Below are positions 18,512 to 27,306 of a DNA stretch of 64,000 nt, piece after piece. A program made the position numbers and the translations under genes. The DNA is from Bradyrhizobium sp. Tv2a-2 (GTDB lineage: Bacteria; Pseudomonadota; Alphaproteobacteria; Rhizobiales; Xanthobacteraceae), in NCBI RefSeq assembly GCF_000472425.1, contig NZ_AXAI01000006.1:310001-374000 (forward strand). Direction: 5' to 3'. The notes below the pieces were generated by a model. That model was given only the letters and a program-made list of their open reading frames with translations, ran no database searches and was not told where the DNA came from. The first letter of the stretch is position 1; each line of letters opens with the position of its first letter.

Positions 18512-18988
18512 ATGCGCATTTTGTTCGTCAGTGCGGTCGCCGCCGCCGTTCTCGCCAGTGCAGGCCACGCCGCGTCGCCGCGGGAAATCATTGCAACCGA
18601 CATAATCGAGATTCGGACCGGACAAGCGCGAACCTTCATGTTTGATGAGGCGGTGACCAAATTTTCGGTCTCGGCTGAAGGCATTGCACAAATCACGCCG
18701 GAGACCGATCGCACGTTCACGGTCCAAGGGCTGAGCCCAGGCCAAGTGTTGATGACGGCGTATGCCCAGGACGGCAAGGTCGTGCATCGCTCGAATATTT
18801 TGGTCGACCAGGCGCAAGGTCTTGTGCGGATCTATGGCACTTCGGACAGCAAAGACTTTATCGGCTATTTATGTACGGACGAGGGTTGTGGCCGCGCCGA
18901 CCCGGATCGAGTCCCGTTACCTGACTCGACCTCAACAGGTGAGAGCCGGCAAAAGGGTAACGCGGAGAGCATCACCACTCCAAGGTAG
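18512..18988 (+). CDS. Free-standing secretin N-domain (pilus-assembly N-terminal domain) protein
   Basis: A 158-residue exported protein with a signal peptide (cleavage after the GHAAS region, about residue 20). Residues 28-115 match the pilus-secretin N-terminal domain pattern seen in CpaC (EIRTGQARTFMFDEAVTKFS, VSAEGIAQITPETDRTFTVQ, LSPGQVLMTAYAQDGKVV), but there is no secretin barrel. The tail has a Cys pair (YLCTDEGCGRAD). It probably binds the secretin periplasmic ring or CpaB. It ends the pilus-related region. Confidence 0.72.
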   Translation: MRILFVSAVAAAVLASAGHAASPREIIATDIIEIRTGQARTFMFDEAVTKFSVSAEGIAQITPETDRTFTVQGLSPGQVLMTAYAQDGKVVHRSNILVDQAQGLVRIYGTSDSKDFIGYLCTDEGCGRADPDRVPLPDSTSTGESRQKGNAESITTPR

Positions 18989-19107
18989 TCTCGGTGTCGG
19001 CACGTTGCCGGGCCGATCGAGGAGAGCCTCGGGCGACCGCATGGCCGGTGTCGCAGCGCTTTGCCCATAGTCCGATCGTAAGCCTCCGGTGAGGGCCGCG
19101 GTGATGG

Positions 19108-19633
19108 TCAATTGAGCCCACAGCGTTTCTTGTATTTCTTGCGGGAACCGCAAGGGCATCGCTCGTTGCGGCCGACCTTTTTTCGCGGGACGGTGACAAT
19201 CCGGGGATCGTCCTGCGCCGGTTCGGTGTTAGCGAGTCGCCATTCATTGAGTGTGACGACCCAATCGGAAATCTTGTTCGGGCGCTGCCGCCACGAGCGT
19301 GTCGCGATCCTTCATCTCTTTTTCTCCCCGCGCGATGTCGGCGAGCATCAGCATTCCGCTCATCGCCGCTGCGGTATCGACATCAGCGTCGAGCAGTTTT
19401 CTCCAAGCCGCCGGGCCCAGTGGGATGGCCCAGAGAACATCGCCATTGCGGGTATCGACGGAGAACAGTGGACTGTAGCGATCGGGACGCTCCAGGAGCG
19501 TGGGCGCGACGTCTTCGTTCTGAAAATCGCTCAGGCCGATACTCCTGGGTTTATCAAAATCCGCAATAATAGACGTTGAATGCGGCAATCGAAGCGACAA
19601 CGCGCTATTGGAAAGCGCAGAGAAACTCCGCAC
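19108..19633 (-). pseudogene. Frameshifted UPF0149/YecA-like protein with C-terminal SEC-C motif
   Basis: One frame (start near 19633) gives RPDRYSPLFSVDTRNGDVLW and AWRKLLDADVDTAAAM, resembling the UPF0149 fold, and stops at 19244. A different frame, open from about 19311, gives [17 protein letters not shown] and then [20 protein letters not shown], ending RCGLN at 19108. That is the SEC-C zinc motif, with Arg-Cys where Cys-Cys is usual. The two frames join into a sensible protein only by a shift near 19285, and the region between the UPF0149 blocks looks shortened. I read this as a decayed gene. Confidence 0.65.
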
Positions 19634-19642
19634 TTTGCGGCG

Positions 19643-19837
19643 CTAGAGCCATTCCTCGTAGGGGTTGCTTCTGACGCGCTCCAGATCGACAGGCCCGCGG
19701 TTGTCTATCCAGCCATGCGGGCAAGAGCGCCTCGATGAGACAATTCCATAACCGTCGCGGTGGCTGACTTCAGAAGTGCTTGCGCGGCTTCTCCAAGAGA
19801 AATCACCAACGGGCATCGCATCGTAATCGTCGGCCAT
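19643..19837 (-). CDS. Small hypothetical protein
   Basis: A 64-residue frame starting MADDYDAMPVGDFSWRSRAS and ending VDLERVRSNPYEEWL. The ATG at 19837 has a GGGGGA ribosome site five bases upstream, which is the main reason to list it. It lies just upstream of, and in the same direction as, the broken SEC-C gene, inside a region of decayed genes, so it may itself be a remnant. Confidence 0.35.
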   Translation of the reverse strand: MADDYDAMPVGDFSWRSRASTSEVSHRDGYGIVSSRRSCPHGWIDNRGPVDLERVRSNPYEEWL

Positions 19838-20009
19838 GATATTCCCCCGTTGGGAAGGAGGCGCCATATTAGCCAAACGATGGAAGGCCGGCCGGGTTCG
19901 AACTCCGGATCCACACTTTTTTCTGGGCGTCTGTGACAGCGGCGCCATAGTTCCTGGCAGCGAGGACACGTCAGACGCCGGGACTGTCGTCAGACGTGGT
20001 CGGCGGCTG

Positions 20010-20280
20010 ATGGCGAGTGAGCGGCAGATCGCGGCTAACCGACAGAACGCGCGCAGAAGCTCGGGACCTAAGTCCGAGGCCGGCAGGCGACGCATCTCGA
20101 GCAATGCGCTACGTCATGGATTGAGCCGCAGCATCGATTTTAGCGGCGGGGCGGAGATGGAGGCACTCGCCCGTTGCATCGTGGGCGATGCTGCGGACGC
20201 GGAGATTGCTCGAACTCGCACGCGGTCCAGCAAAATCTGCAAAACGAACCCAATTGTCTGCAATAGCATCAACGGTCGAC
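20010..20280 (+). pseudogene. Truncated basic hypothetical protein
   Basis: The frame starts MASERQIAANRQNARRSSGP and continues SEAGRRRISSNALRHGLSRS, the N terminus of a small basic hypothetical family that is frequent beside mobile DNA in Bradyrhizobium-type genomes. After IVGDAADAEI the expected continuation (LELARGPAK) is found in a different frame, from about 20208, so the gene is frameshifted and has no coherent end. Function unknown. Confidence 0.45.
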
Positions 20281-20292
20281 AGCGGTGTGCGA

Positions 20293-20853
20293 TCAATGGG
20301 CGGCTATTACCGCGTCTACCTGGCGACTGTCCTTCCTGATGATGATGATCGCTCCGTTTCGGATCGCAAACCGAGCGCCGAGCAGTTTCGGTACCTTTTC
20401 CGTGATCGGTGATGGTAGTGGAAGAATCGCACCGTCCACGGAGTCTCCGACCTTAACCGCGCTTGCAGGACCGACTGCCGAAGGCGCCGGCTTGATATAC
20501 TCCCTGACCAATTGCACTTCCTCAGCTAAGAGCGCCCATGCGGCCTGCGTCTCCCCGGAAGGGGCGGTCTTCCCGGCGGCGGGTTCATCCTTTGCTATCT
20601 GCTGCTCCTCAGTCTGGCGCCTTGCCTTCTCGGCTTGCTCCAGTCGAGTGATCCGCTCCTTGAGCGGTGCCAATTCAAGATGAAGCTCGGCTACTTCCGA
20701 TTTCAATGACCTGATCTGGGCAAGGGCGGCTGCGGCGCCGGCGCATGCGACGATCGCGATCAGGCTGATCAAAGCAAGGACGGTCCGAGCCGCTTGCCCG
20801 GTCGTGGGTTCGGTGTGGGCGCTATGGATGTCTTGTGAAAAATCAGAACGCAT
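20293..20853 (-). CDS. Membrane-anchored coiled-coil protein
   Basis: A 186-residue protein with one membrane helix (about residues 24-47, TVLALISLIAIVACAGAAAA) followed by a heptad-like coiled coil (IRSLKSEVAELHLELAPLKE, RITRLEQAEKARRQTEEQQ), then a linker and a C-terminal domain with PLPSPITEKVPKLLGARF and the strand NGAIIIIRK. The ATG at 20853 has no strong ribosome site and the frame is open upstream to 21213, so the start is uncertain. No partner suggests a role. It appears intact although its surroundings are decayed. Confidence 0.55.
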   Translation of the reverse strand: MRSDFSQDIHSAHTEPTTGQAARTVLALISLIAIVACAGAAAALAQIRSLKSEVAELHLELAPLKERITRLEQAEKARRQTEEQQIAKDEPAAGKTAPSGETQAAWALLAEEVQLVREYIKPAPSAVGPASAVKVGDSVDGAILPLPSPITEKVPKLLGARFAIRNGAIIIIRKDSRQVDAVIAAH

Positions 20854-21139
20854 CAGGCCAACAAAGGATCGTGCTTCAGAAAGTCGAACATGAGCGAGAA
20901 CAGAAACGCGTGGCGCCCGTCGCTCCGGCACACAGCCCCAGTCCCGCTGGTCGATTACGACCAGCTGGCGTCCAGCATGGCAAACCTGCACCTTTAAGCG
21001 TATAGCACCGCTGCAACAGTGTCGAACTATCTCATTTGCGACGAAAGTACCGGCTTCGCAGACCCGATGAAGAGTATGTCTCATCCGTGACCTTGATGAA
21101 TTGAGCGCGGGCAGGCTACCAGCCATGCTGCAGCAGGCG

Positions 21140-21870
21140 CGGATGAACGAGGACAATGCGGCGCACCTGCGGTATGCGCGCGGCGGCATTTCGCTGAAGG
21201 AGGCGGTGCGCAAGGCGCATGAGGCGGGCCTGCTTTATCCGAAGAGCGGCGCGAAGGTGCCGGTGAGCACGGTTCACACCATTCTACGCAACCGGCTCTA
21301 TACGGGCTGGTTCGAGTGGAACGGGAAGCTCATCCAGGGCAAGCACGAAGCGTTGGTGCCCGTTGAGCTATGGGAGCGCGTGCAGGGCGTGCTGGACGGA
21401 CGCTTCGTCAAGAAGGCCAAGCGCGGCCGGCACGACTTCGCCTTTTCCGGGATGATTGCATGCCATGCCTGCGGCTGCGCCGTTGTCGGCGAGATCAAGA
21501 AGGAGCGCTACGTCTATTATCACTGCACCGGCTACGCCGATGAGTGCCAGGGCAACCCGGCTTGTTGCCGACGCAAATATGTCCGTGAGGAAGCCAGCGC
21601 GAAATCGAACGGCATCAGAACGCCGACAAATCCTACAAGGATGAAGGCGTCGCGCTTCTCGACCTCGCTCGCAACGCTCAAAGGCTGTTCGCGAAGCAGG
21701 AACCGCGCGAAAAACGCCGCCTGCTGAACTTCGTGCTATCGAACTGCTCTTGGGAGGACGGCAAAGTGGTCGCGGAATTTCCGCCAACCATTTGAAATGC
21801 TTGCGGAAATCACGACTGCCATTGCCAATGTCGGAGCGAGCGAGAGCGCAAAATCGGCGAAAAGTGAGAT
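21140..21870 (+). pseudogene. Deleted and frameshifted large serine recombinase
   Basis: The recombinase domain is recognisable (RGGISLKEAVRKAHEAGL, STVHTILRNRLYTGWFEW, ALVPVELWERVQGVLDGR), followed by the zinc ribbon (MIACHACGCAVVGEIKKE and YYHCTGYADECQG). The catalytic resolvase domain is absent upstream. At about 21597 the frame jumps to EIERHQNADKSYKDEGVALL, skipping the long coiled coil expected there. The conserved end, LLNFVLSNCSWEDGKVV, is followed near 21775 by another frameshift to FRQPFEMLAEITTAIA. The relic runs up to the 3' end of tRNA-Gln and marks an old integration. Confidence 0.8.
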
Positions 21871-21871
21871 T

Positions 21872-21945
21872 TGGCTGGGGAACCTGGATTCGAACCAAGA
21901 CAAACAGAGTCAGAGTCTGTTGTGCTACCGTTACACCATTCCCCA
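21872..21945 (-). tRNA. tRNA-Gln (anticodon CTG)
   Basis: A 74-base cloverleaf on the minus strand with the CCA encoded. The acceptor arm TGGGGAA/TTCCCCA has discriminator G. The D arm is GTGT-loop-GCAC. The anticodon arm is ACAGA-CTCTGAC-TCTGT, so the anticodon is CTG (reads CAG). The T arm CTTGG-TTCGAAT-CCAGG is canonical. Its 3' end abuts the recombinase relic, as expected if an element integrated at the tRNA. Confidence 0.93.
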
Positions 21946-22559
21946 CCGAAGCTACTGATTTTACAGCGCTTTTTGGAAGTTTTGCAAAGCGGCCCAAAAG
22001 TTTTGCAAACCAGGCGCCAAAGCACCGCCCGTATAGCTGGGTCGGCGTTCGCGGTCTAGTCCTCTTTGCTCGCGAGCCGCGGCCGCTTCTGGCCATCAGC
22101 CGCGACCTTCATCTGATCCTTGAATCGCATGTCGTTGCTCGACGTTCCGGCGGGTCATGCCGATGTCGTTCTGGTCTACGCGATAACCCTGCTCGGCGCG
22201 CGCCAGGATACCGGCCGTGCAAAGCCTTGCTGCTCGCGCGAGCATTCGATCTATTGATCTGCGGGGCGGAGAGGCCGGCGCAACTCGCCACGTTGCATGC
22301 GACGCCGACCTCCCACGATGTGAGATATTGGCCGAGCCAACTCGCGCGGCATGTTGTCATCGACTAATGGTCTAACCGTTGCGACGCGTGTTGCACGGTG
22401 GGCCAACTTGCCGAGGCCGATCCACCATGTAATGCTGCGTCAGATAGGAACGGCCTCCGCGTTGCGCGCGACATGCATCGCGCCAGAAGAAGCCGACAAC
22501 CAGGCCGAGAAGAAGCCAAAAAATTATACTCAGGGAATACGTTTTCGGAGGCTATCTGA
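21946..22559. other. Gap between tRNA-Gln and the liv operon
   Basis: About 600 bases with no supported gene. Possible short minus-strand coding near 22060-22126 (starting MRFKDQMKVAADGQ) lacks a recognised family. The last 150 bases should contain the promoter of the ABC operon. Confidence 0.4.
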
Positions 22560-23813
22560 ATGAAATTCGAACACCTCCTCGGGCTCGCTTGCGCGGCCAT
22601 GATCGCCACTGGGCTTCCGGGCATGGCCTCGGCGGAGGACAAGGTCGTCAAGATCGGTGCGGTCTTTCCTATGACGGGCAACGCCGCGAGCGCCGGCATT
22701 CATGCCAAATACGCGATCGAAGTAGCGCTCGACATCATCAACAACGCCCATCCCGAGCTTGCCGATCTGCCGCTGGCCAAAAATGCGGGGCTGGCGGGCC
22801 TCGGCGGCGCCAAGGTCGAGGTCGTCTTCGCCGACAACCAGGGCAGTCCCGCAACAGGCCAGAACCAGGCGCTGCGGCTGATCACCGAGGAGAAGGTGGC
22901 GGCATTGACCGGCGCCTACCAATCCGGAATCACGCTGACCGCAAGCGCGATTGCCGAGAAATATGGCATTCCCTTCGTCAACGGCGAGTCGGTCGCCTCC
23001 AATCTTACAGAGCGCGGTTTCAAATGGTTCTTTCGCACCACTCCGATCGCGACCGACTTTGTCAGGGTCTACTATGATTTCCTGACGGACATGAAGGCGC
23101 AAGGCGCCAAGATCAATAACGTCGCGCTGGTCCACGACAACACCGAATATGGCGCCTCGGTCGCAGGCACCATCGCGTCCGGATTCAAGGATAAGGGTCT
23201 CAATATCATCGATATCGGTTATGTCTCCAACGCCACCGACGTTCAGAGCCAGGTACTACAGCTGAAAGAGAAGAATCCCGACGTCGTCTTGATGATCAGC
23301 TACACGTCGGATGCAATCCTGTTCGCCAAGACCATGCAGGCACAGGACTACAAGCCGCCGCTTCTGCTGGCCGACGACGCCGGCTATTCCGATCCAGCGT
23401 TCCTCAAGGCCGTTGGCAAGGTCTCGCAGGGTGTCTTCAACCGCTCGGCCTGGAGCATCGGGCCGCCGGGCTCGCCGAGCGCCATCATCGCCGACATGTA
23501 CAAGAAGAAGAGCGGCGATGAGATGGATGATACCGCGGGCCGGCAGATGGAAGGCTTCTTCGTGCTGGTGGACGCGATCGATCGCGCCGGCTCGACCGAT
23601 CCCGCCAAGATCCAGGCGGCGCTGAAGGCGACCGAGCTCAAGCCCAACCAGCTTATGATGGGCTACAAGGGCGTGAAGTTTGACGACAAGGGCCAGAACA
23701 GTCTTGCGTCCGCCGTCATCATCCAGCTGCAGGACGATGGCGAGACCTATCTGACGATTTGGCCGAAAACGAACGCAGTGAAGCAGCCGGTTCTGCCTTA
23801 CAAGGGCTGGTGA
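22560..23813 (+). CDS. Liv-type ABC transporter substrate-binding protein
   Basis: A 417-residue periplasmic binding protein of the LivK/Peripla_BP_6 class. The signal peptide ends near GMASAEDK; the mature domain opens VVKIGAVFPMTGNAASAG and has the typical KVEVVFADNQGSPATGQNQA and VNGESVASNLTERGFKWFFR segments of these two-lobed receptors. CGGAGG lies eight bases before the ATG. It is the first gene of a permease-permease-ATPase-ATPase operon. Its ligand is unknown; the family includes amino acid, urea, aromatic acid and short amide receptors, and the downstream sulfatase points to a sulfated or related ligand. Confidence 0.9.
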   Translation: MKFEHLLGLACAAMIATGLPGMASAEDKVVKIGAVFPMTGNAASAGIHAKYAIEVALDIINNAHPELADLPLAKNAGLAGLGGAKVEVVFADNQGSPATGQNQALRLITEEKVAALTGAYQSGITLTASAIAEKYGIPFVNGESVASNLTERGFKWFFRTTPIATDFVRVYYDFLTDMKAQGAKINNVALVHDNTEYGASVAGTIASGFKDKGLNIIDIGYVSNATDVQSQVLQLKEKNPDVVLMISYTSDAILFAKTMQAQDYKPPLLLADDAGYSDPAFLKAVGKVSQGVFNRSAWSIGPPGSPSAIIADMYKKKSGDEMDDTAGRQMEGFFVLVDAIDRAGSTDPAKIQAALKATELKPNQLMMGYKGVKFDDKGQNSLASAVIIQLQDDGETYLTIWPKTNAVKQPVLPYKGW

Positions 23814-23897
23814 CGAGGTTCGCGGGCTGGATGGAAGCATCCGGTCTGCTTTCTGAACAGCTTGGTTGATCGCTTCCACGCAACGGCGCGCGGCTTC

Positions 23898-24761
23898 ATG
23901 TCATTCGTCCTCGTCCAGGTGATTGTCGGTGGGTTGCTCTTGGGCGCGGTCTATGCGTTGTTCTCGTCCGGGCTGACGCTGGTCTGGGGCATGATGAACA
24001 TCGTCAATTTTGCCCATGGCGATTTCGTCATGCTCGGCATGTACGCTGCCTTCGTCGTGTTCACGCTATTCGGCGTCGGACCGCTGGCCGGCGTGCCGTT
24101 CGCGACGCTGCTGCTCGCGGCTCTCGGCGTCGTGGTCTATTTCGCGCTGATCCGCGGCATCATGAAGGGGCCGATGCTGGCGCAGATCCTCGGCACTTTC
24201 GGGCTCGCACTCCTGCTGCGCTATTCCGTGTTCTGGTGGTTCGGCGCCGATTTCCTGTCGCTGCCCCAGAACATCGTCGGCGGCACGTTTGCCTTCTGGG
24301 GCCTGCGCATCGAAGCCGCGCGGCTGCTCGCCGGCGTCGTCGCGCTGGTCGTGACGCTCGGGCTGCATCTGCTTTTGACGCGCACGGCGCTGGGCTCGAA
24401 GATGCTGGCGGTCGCGGAGGATGCCACGGCCGCACAGCTGATGGGCATCCGCCCCGATACCATGCAGGCAATTGCCTGGGCCATTGCGGCCGGCGCCACC
24501 GGCCTGGCCGGCGCGCTGATCGCGACCTTTTTCTATATCGTGCCGACGGTCGGCGAGACGCTTGGCATCGTCGCCTTTGTCACGGTCTCGCTCGGCGGCT
24601 TCGGCAGCGTGCCCGGTGCGCTGCTCGCGGGACTTCTGATCGGGGTGATCGAGTCGCTGTCCGGCTATCTGATCGGCGCGGTCTACAAGGACATCGTGGT
24701 CTACGCGCTGTTCCTGTCCTTCCTGTGGTTCAGGCCGCAGGGGTTGATGGGCAAAACATGA
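23898..24761 (+). CDS. livH: Liv-type ABC permease LivH
   Basis: A 287-residue permease of the LivH class with about eight helices; it opens FVLVQVIVGGLLLGAVYALF and contains LTLVWGMMNIVNFAHGDFVM, the family hallmark, and FGSVPGALLAGLLIGVIES late in the protein. The ATG at 23898 is the family-like start; the frame is open upstream to a TTG at 23862. It forms the inner-membrane channel with LivM. Confidence 0.9.
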   Translation: MSFVLVQVIVGGLLLGAVYALFSSGLTLVWGMMNIVNFAHGDFVMLGMYAAFVVFTLFGVGPLAGVPFATLLLAALGVVVYFALIRGIMKGPMLAQILGTFGLALLLRYSVFWWFGADFLSLPQNIVGGTFAFWGLRIEAARLLAGVVALVVTLGLHLLLTRTALGSKMLAVAEDATAAQLMGIRPDTMQAIAWAIAAGATGLAGALIATFFYIVPTVGETLGIVAFVTVSLGGFGSVPGALLAGLLIGVIESLSGYLIGAVYKDIVVYALFLSFLWFRPQGLMGKT

Positions 24762-24771
24762 GTGGCGAGCC

Positions 24772-25776
24772 ATGATGCGCCGCTCGATCTGGCCCGCATT
24801 GCTGCTTGTGATCCTGCTCGGCTATCCGTTTGTGTTCTCGACGCCGTTCCAGCAGCGGCTGGGCGCGCTGGTGCTGCTCTATGCCATCGCGGCCTCGAGC
24901 TGGAACATCGTCGGCGGCTATGCCGGGCAGGTCTCGGTCGGCCATGTCGTCTATTTCGGCTGCGGCGCCTATGCCGCGATGGGCGCCTACGCGCATTTCG
25001 GGCTGTCGCCGCTGGTCGGTCTTCCCGCCGGAATCGTGCTGGCGGTCGCCATCTCAGCCATCGTCGGCGTGCCGACGCTGCGGCTGTCTGGGCACTATTT
25101 CAGCATGGCAACGATCGCGGTCGCCGAGCTGATCCGGCTGGTCGTCACCAACACCGATTATCTCGGCGCCGCCGTGGGCCTGAGCGGCCCGACCGTCCCG
25201 CGCAACATCTTCGATCTCTCCTTCATCTCGGCGCTGCCTTATTACTACTTGTTCCTTGCTGTGCTTGCGATCACGCTCGCCATCACGTGGTGGATGACCA
25301 ACAGCCGGATGGGATTTTACCTGCGGGCGATCAGGGATTCCGAGCGCGCGGCGCGCTCGCTGGGCGCACCTGCCAGCCGCGTCAAGCTCTATGCTTTCAT
25401 GTTGAGCGCCGGGCTGACCAGCGTTGCGGGTGCGCTGTACGCCATGATGTTCGGCTTCGTCGATCCCGAGTCCGGCCTTGGCATCCTGATCTCGGTGAAG
25501 ATATTGATCATGGCGGCGCTCGGTGGGGCAGGGCTGCTGTTCGGCCCCCTGGTGGGTGCTGCGATCCTGGTGCCGCTGGAGGAGATCTCCAACAGCCTGC
25601 TCGGCGGCAAGGGGGCCGGGCTGACCTTCGTGGTCTATGGCGCGATCATTGTCCTGATTGCGCGCTTTCAGCCCGGCGGCATCCTTACGCTGATCAAGCG
25701 GCAGCTGGAGCGGCGCGCCGGGCCGCAAGCGAAGGACGCGCAGGCGGTTGCGACGGGAGCAGGCCATGCTCCTTGA
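24772..25776 (+). CDS. livM: Liv-type ABC permease LivM
   Basis: A 334-residue permease with about nine helices. Hallmarks are SWNIVGGYAGQVSVGHVVYF, the cytoplasmic coupling loop with AIRDSERAARSLGAPASRVK, and GAGLLFGPLVGAAILVPLEE. Two adjacent ATGs (24772, 24775) are possible starts. The 3' end overlaps the livG start by 11 bases. Confidence 0.9.
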   Translation: MMRRSIWPALLLVILLGYPFVFSTPFQQRLGALVLLYAIAASSWNIVGGYAGQVSVGHVVYFGCGAYAAMGAYAHFGLSPLVGLPAGIVLAVAISAIVGVPTLRLSGHYFSMATIAVAELIRLVVTNTDYLGAAVGLSGPTVPRNIFDLSFISALPYYYLFLAVLAITLAITWWMTNSRMGFYLRAIRDSERAARSLGAPASRVKLYAFMLSAGLTSVAGALYAMMFGFVDPESGLGILISVKILIMAALGGAGLLFGPLVGAAILVPLEEISNSLLGGKGAGLTFVVYGAIIVLIARFQPGGILTLIKRQLERRAGPQAKDAQAVATGAGHAP

Positions 25777-26533
25777 GGCTCGCAACGTCACCAAAGCCTT
25801 CGGCAACTTCAGGGCAGTCGATGCCGCAAGCCTGACGCTGGAGCAGGGCGATATTCTCGGGCTGATCGGCCCGAACGGTGCCGGCAAATCCACCTTCTTC
25901 AACTGCCTGACCGGCGATTTGAGAGCGACGTCGGGCAAGGTGCTGTTCGAGGGCCACGACATCACAGATCTTGCGCCCGAGGCGCGCGCGCAACTCGGGC
26001 TCGCCCGCACCTTCCAGGTGCCGCAGACCTTCGAAGGCATGACCGTGCTGGAAAACGTGATGATCGGCGCTTTCCTCCGCACCGCCCATCGCCATGAGGC
26101 CGAGACGAAGGCGCGTGCTGTGCTGGAGCGGGTCGGAATGAGCCGGCTCGCCGATGCGCCCGCGCGATCGCTCGGCACGCCCGGTCGCAAGCGGCTGGAG
26201 ATTGCGCGGGCGCTGGCGACCGAGCCAAAAATACTGCTGCTCGACGAAGCCATGGCCGGGCTGACGCAGCGCGAGGTACATCTTGCCATCGCGCTGGTGC
26301 GCGACATCCACGCCTCCGGGGTCACGCTCGTGATCGTCGAGCACATCATGGAGGTCATCATGTCGCTGGCGAGCCGCGTCATGGTGTTCCACCAGGGTCG
26401 CGAGATTGCGCGCGGCTCGCCGCGGGAAGTCACCGGCAATCCGGACGTGATCGCAGCCTATCTCGGCACCCGCGCGGCCAAAGCGGCCGCCGGCCATACG
26501 CCGATCGAGTTGCTGGGCGGGCCGGTCGAATGA
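25766..26533 (+). CDS. livG: Liv-type ABC ATPase LivG
   Basis: A 255-residue ATPase with Walker A GPNGAGKSTFFN, Walker B ILLLDEAMAGL and the C-terminal BCA_ABC_TP extension ending in an AYLG segment. The ABC signature is unusual: RSLGTPGRKRLEIARALA, where LivG proteins normally have a YGxQR-type sequence. The ATG at 25766, with GGGAG upstream, overlaps livM. It energises transport together with LivF. Confidence 0.9.
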   Translation: MLLEARNVTKAFGNFRAVDAASLTLEQGDILGLIGPNGAGKSTFFNCLTGDLRATSGKVLFEGHDITDLAPEARAQLGLARTFQVPQTFEGMTVLENVMIGAFLRTAHRHEAETKARAVLERVGMSRLADAPARSLGTPGRKRLEIARALATEPKILLLDEAMAGLTQREVHLAIALVRDIHASGVTLVIVEHIMEVIMSLASRVMVFHQGREIARGSPREVTGNPDVIAAYLGTRAAKAAAGHTPIELLGGPVE

Positions 26534-27249
26534 GCGGACCGTTGCTCAAGCTCGAGCACCTCGAGGTTCGCTATGGCGATCTGATCGGGGTCTCCGACGT
26601 CTCGCTCGAAGTACCCGAGGGCTCTGTCGTCGCGCTGCTCGGCTCCAATGGTGGCGGCAAGACCACGACCTTGAATGCGATCGCCGGCCTGATCCCGCTG
26701 CATGCGGGCTCGATCGCATTCCGCGGCGAGGAGATCGGCGGCCAGCGCGCGTTTGCGATCGTGCGCAAGGGGCTGGCGCTGTCGCCGGAAGGCTGGCGGC
26801 TGTTCGTGCAGCAAAGCGTCGAGAACAACCTTCTGCTCGGCGCGACGCCGCTCGCCGACAAGGCGCGGAAGGCTGTGCTGCTCGATCGCGTCTACGAGAT
26901 TTTCCCGCGGCTGAAGGAGCGGCGCAACCAGCGCGCTGGAACCATGTCCGGTGGCGAGCGGCAGATGCTCGCGGTCGGCCGCGCCTTGATGAGCGACCCG
27001 AAGCTTCTGATGCTGGATGAGCCGTCGCTCGGGCTCGCGCCTGCCGTGGTGGAATCGATGTATGAGACCTTCGGCCGGTTGCACCGGGAAGGGCTGACCA
27101 TCCTGCTCGCCGAGCAATCGATCGAGCTTGCGCTCGAAGTCTCGGATTTTGCGACCGTGCTGCAGGTCGGCAAAAGCGTGCTGTCGGGCACGGCCGCCGC
27201 GCTGGCGCAGGACCCGCAGGTGCAGCGCGCCTATCTCGGCACGGCGTGA
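26530..27249 (+). CDS. livF: Liv-type ABC ATPase LivF
   Basis: A 239-residue ATPase with Walker A GSNGGGKTTTLNAI, a canonical signature MSGGERQMLAVGRAL, Walker B LLMLDEPSLGLAP and the switch segment ILLAEQSIELAL. The start overlaps the livG stop (ATGA). The sulfatase gene begins 57 bases after the stop in the same direction, probably on the same transcript. Confidence 0.92.
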   Translation: MSGPLLKLEHLEVRYGDLIGVSDVSLEVPEGSVVALLGSNGGGKTTTLNAIAGLIPLHAGSIAFRGEEIGGQRAFAIVRKGLALSPEGWRLFVQQSVENNLLLGATPLADKARKAVLLDRVYEIFPRLKERRNQRAGTMSGGERQMLAVGRALMSDPKLLMLDEPSLGLAPAVVESMYETFGRLHREGLTILLAEQSIELALEVSDFATVLQVGKSVLSGTAAALAQDPQVQRAYLGTA

Positions 27250-27306
27250 CAGGTTAAGAGGACAAATGGCGGATCAAGCGCCATGCGAGGGCGGAGGAGC
27301 ACGCAC

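Noticed and set aside
19880..19915. A T-arm-like sequence (GGGTTCGAACTCCGG) suggesting a second tRNA or an attachment-site copy.
   Set aside because: No acceptor, D or anticodon arm can be built around it and it does not match the tRNA-Gln 3' end.
20891..20997. A 35-codon plus-strand frame starting MSENRNAWRPSLRH, divergent from the coiled-coil gene.
   Set aside because: Too short to support, no ribosome site, located in decayed DNA.
25054..26439. A 461-codon minus-strand frame.
   Set aside because: Shadow of livM and livG.
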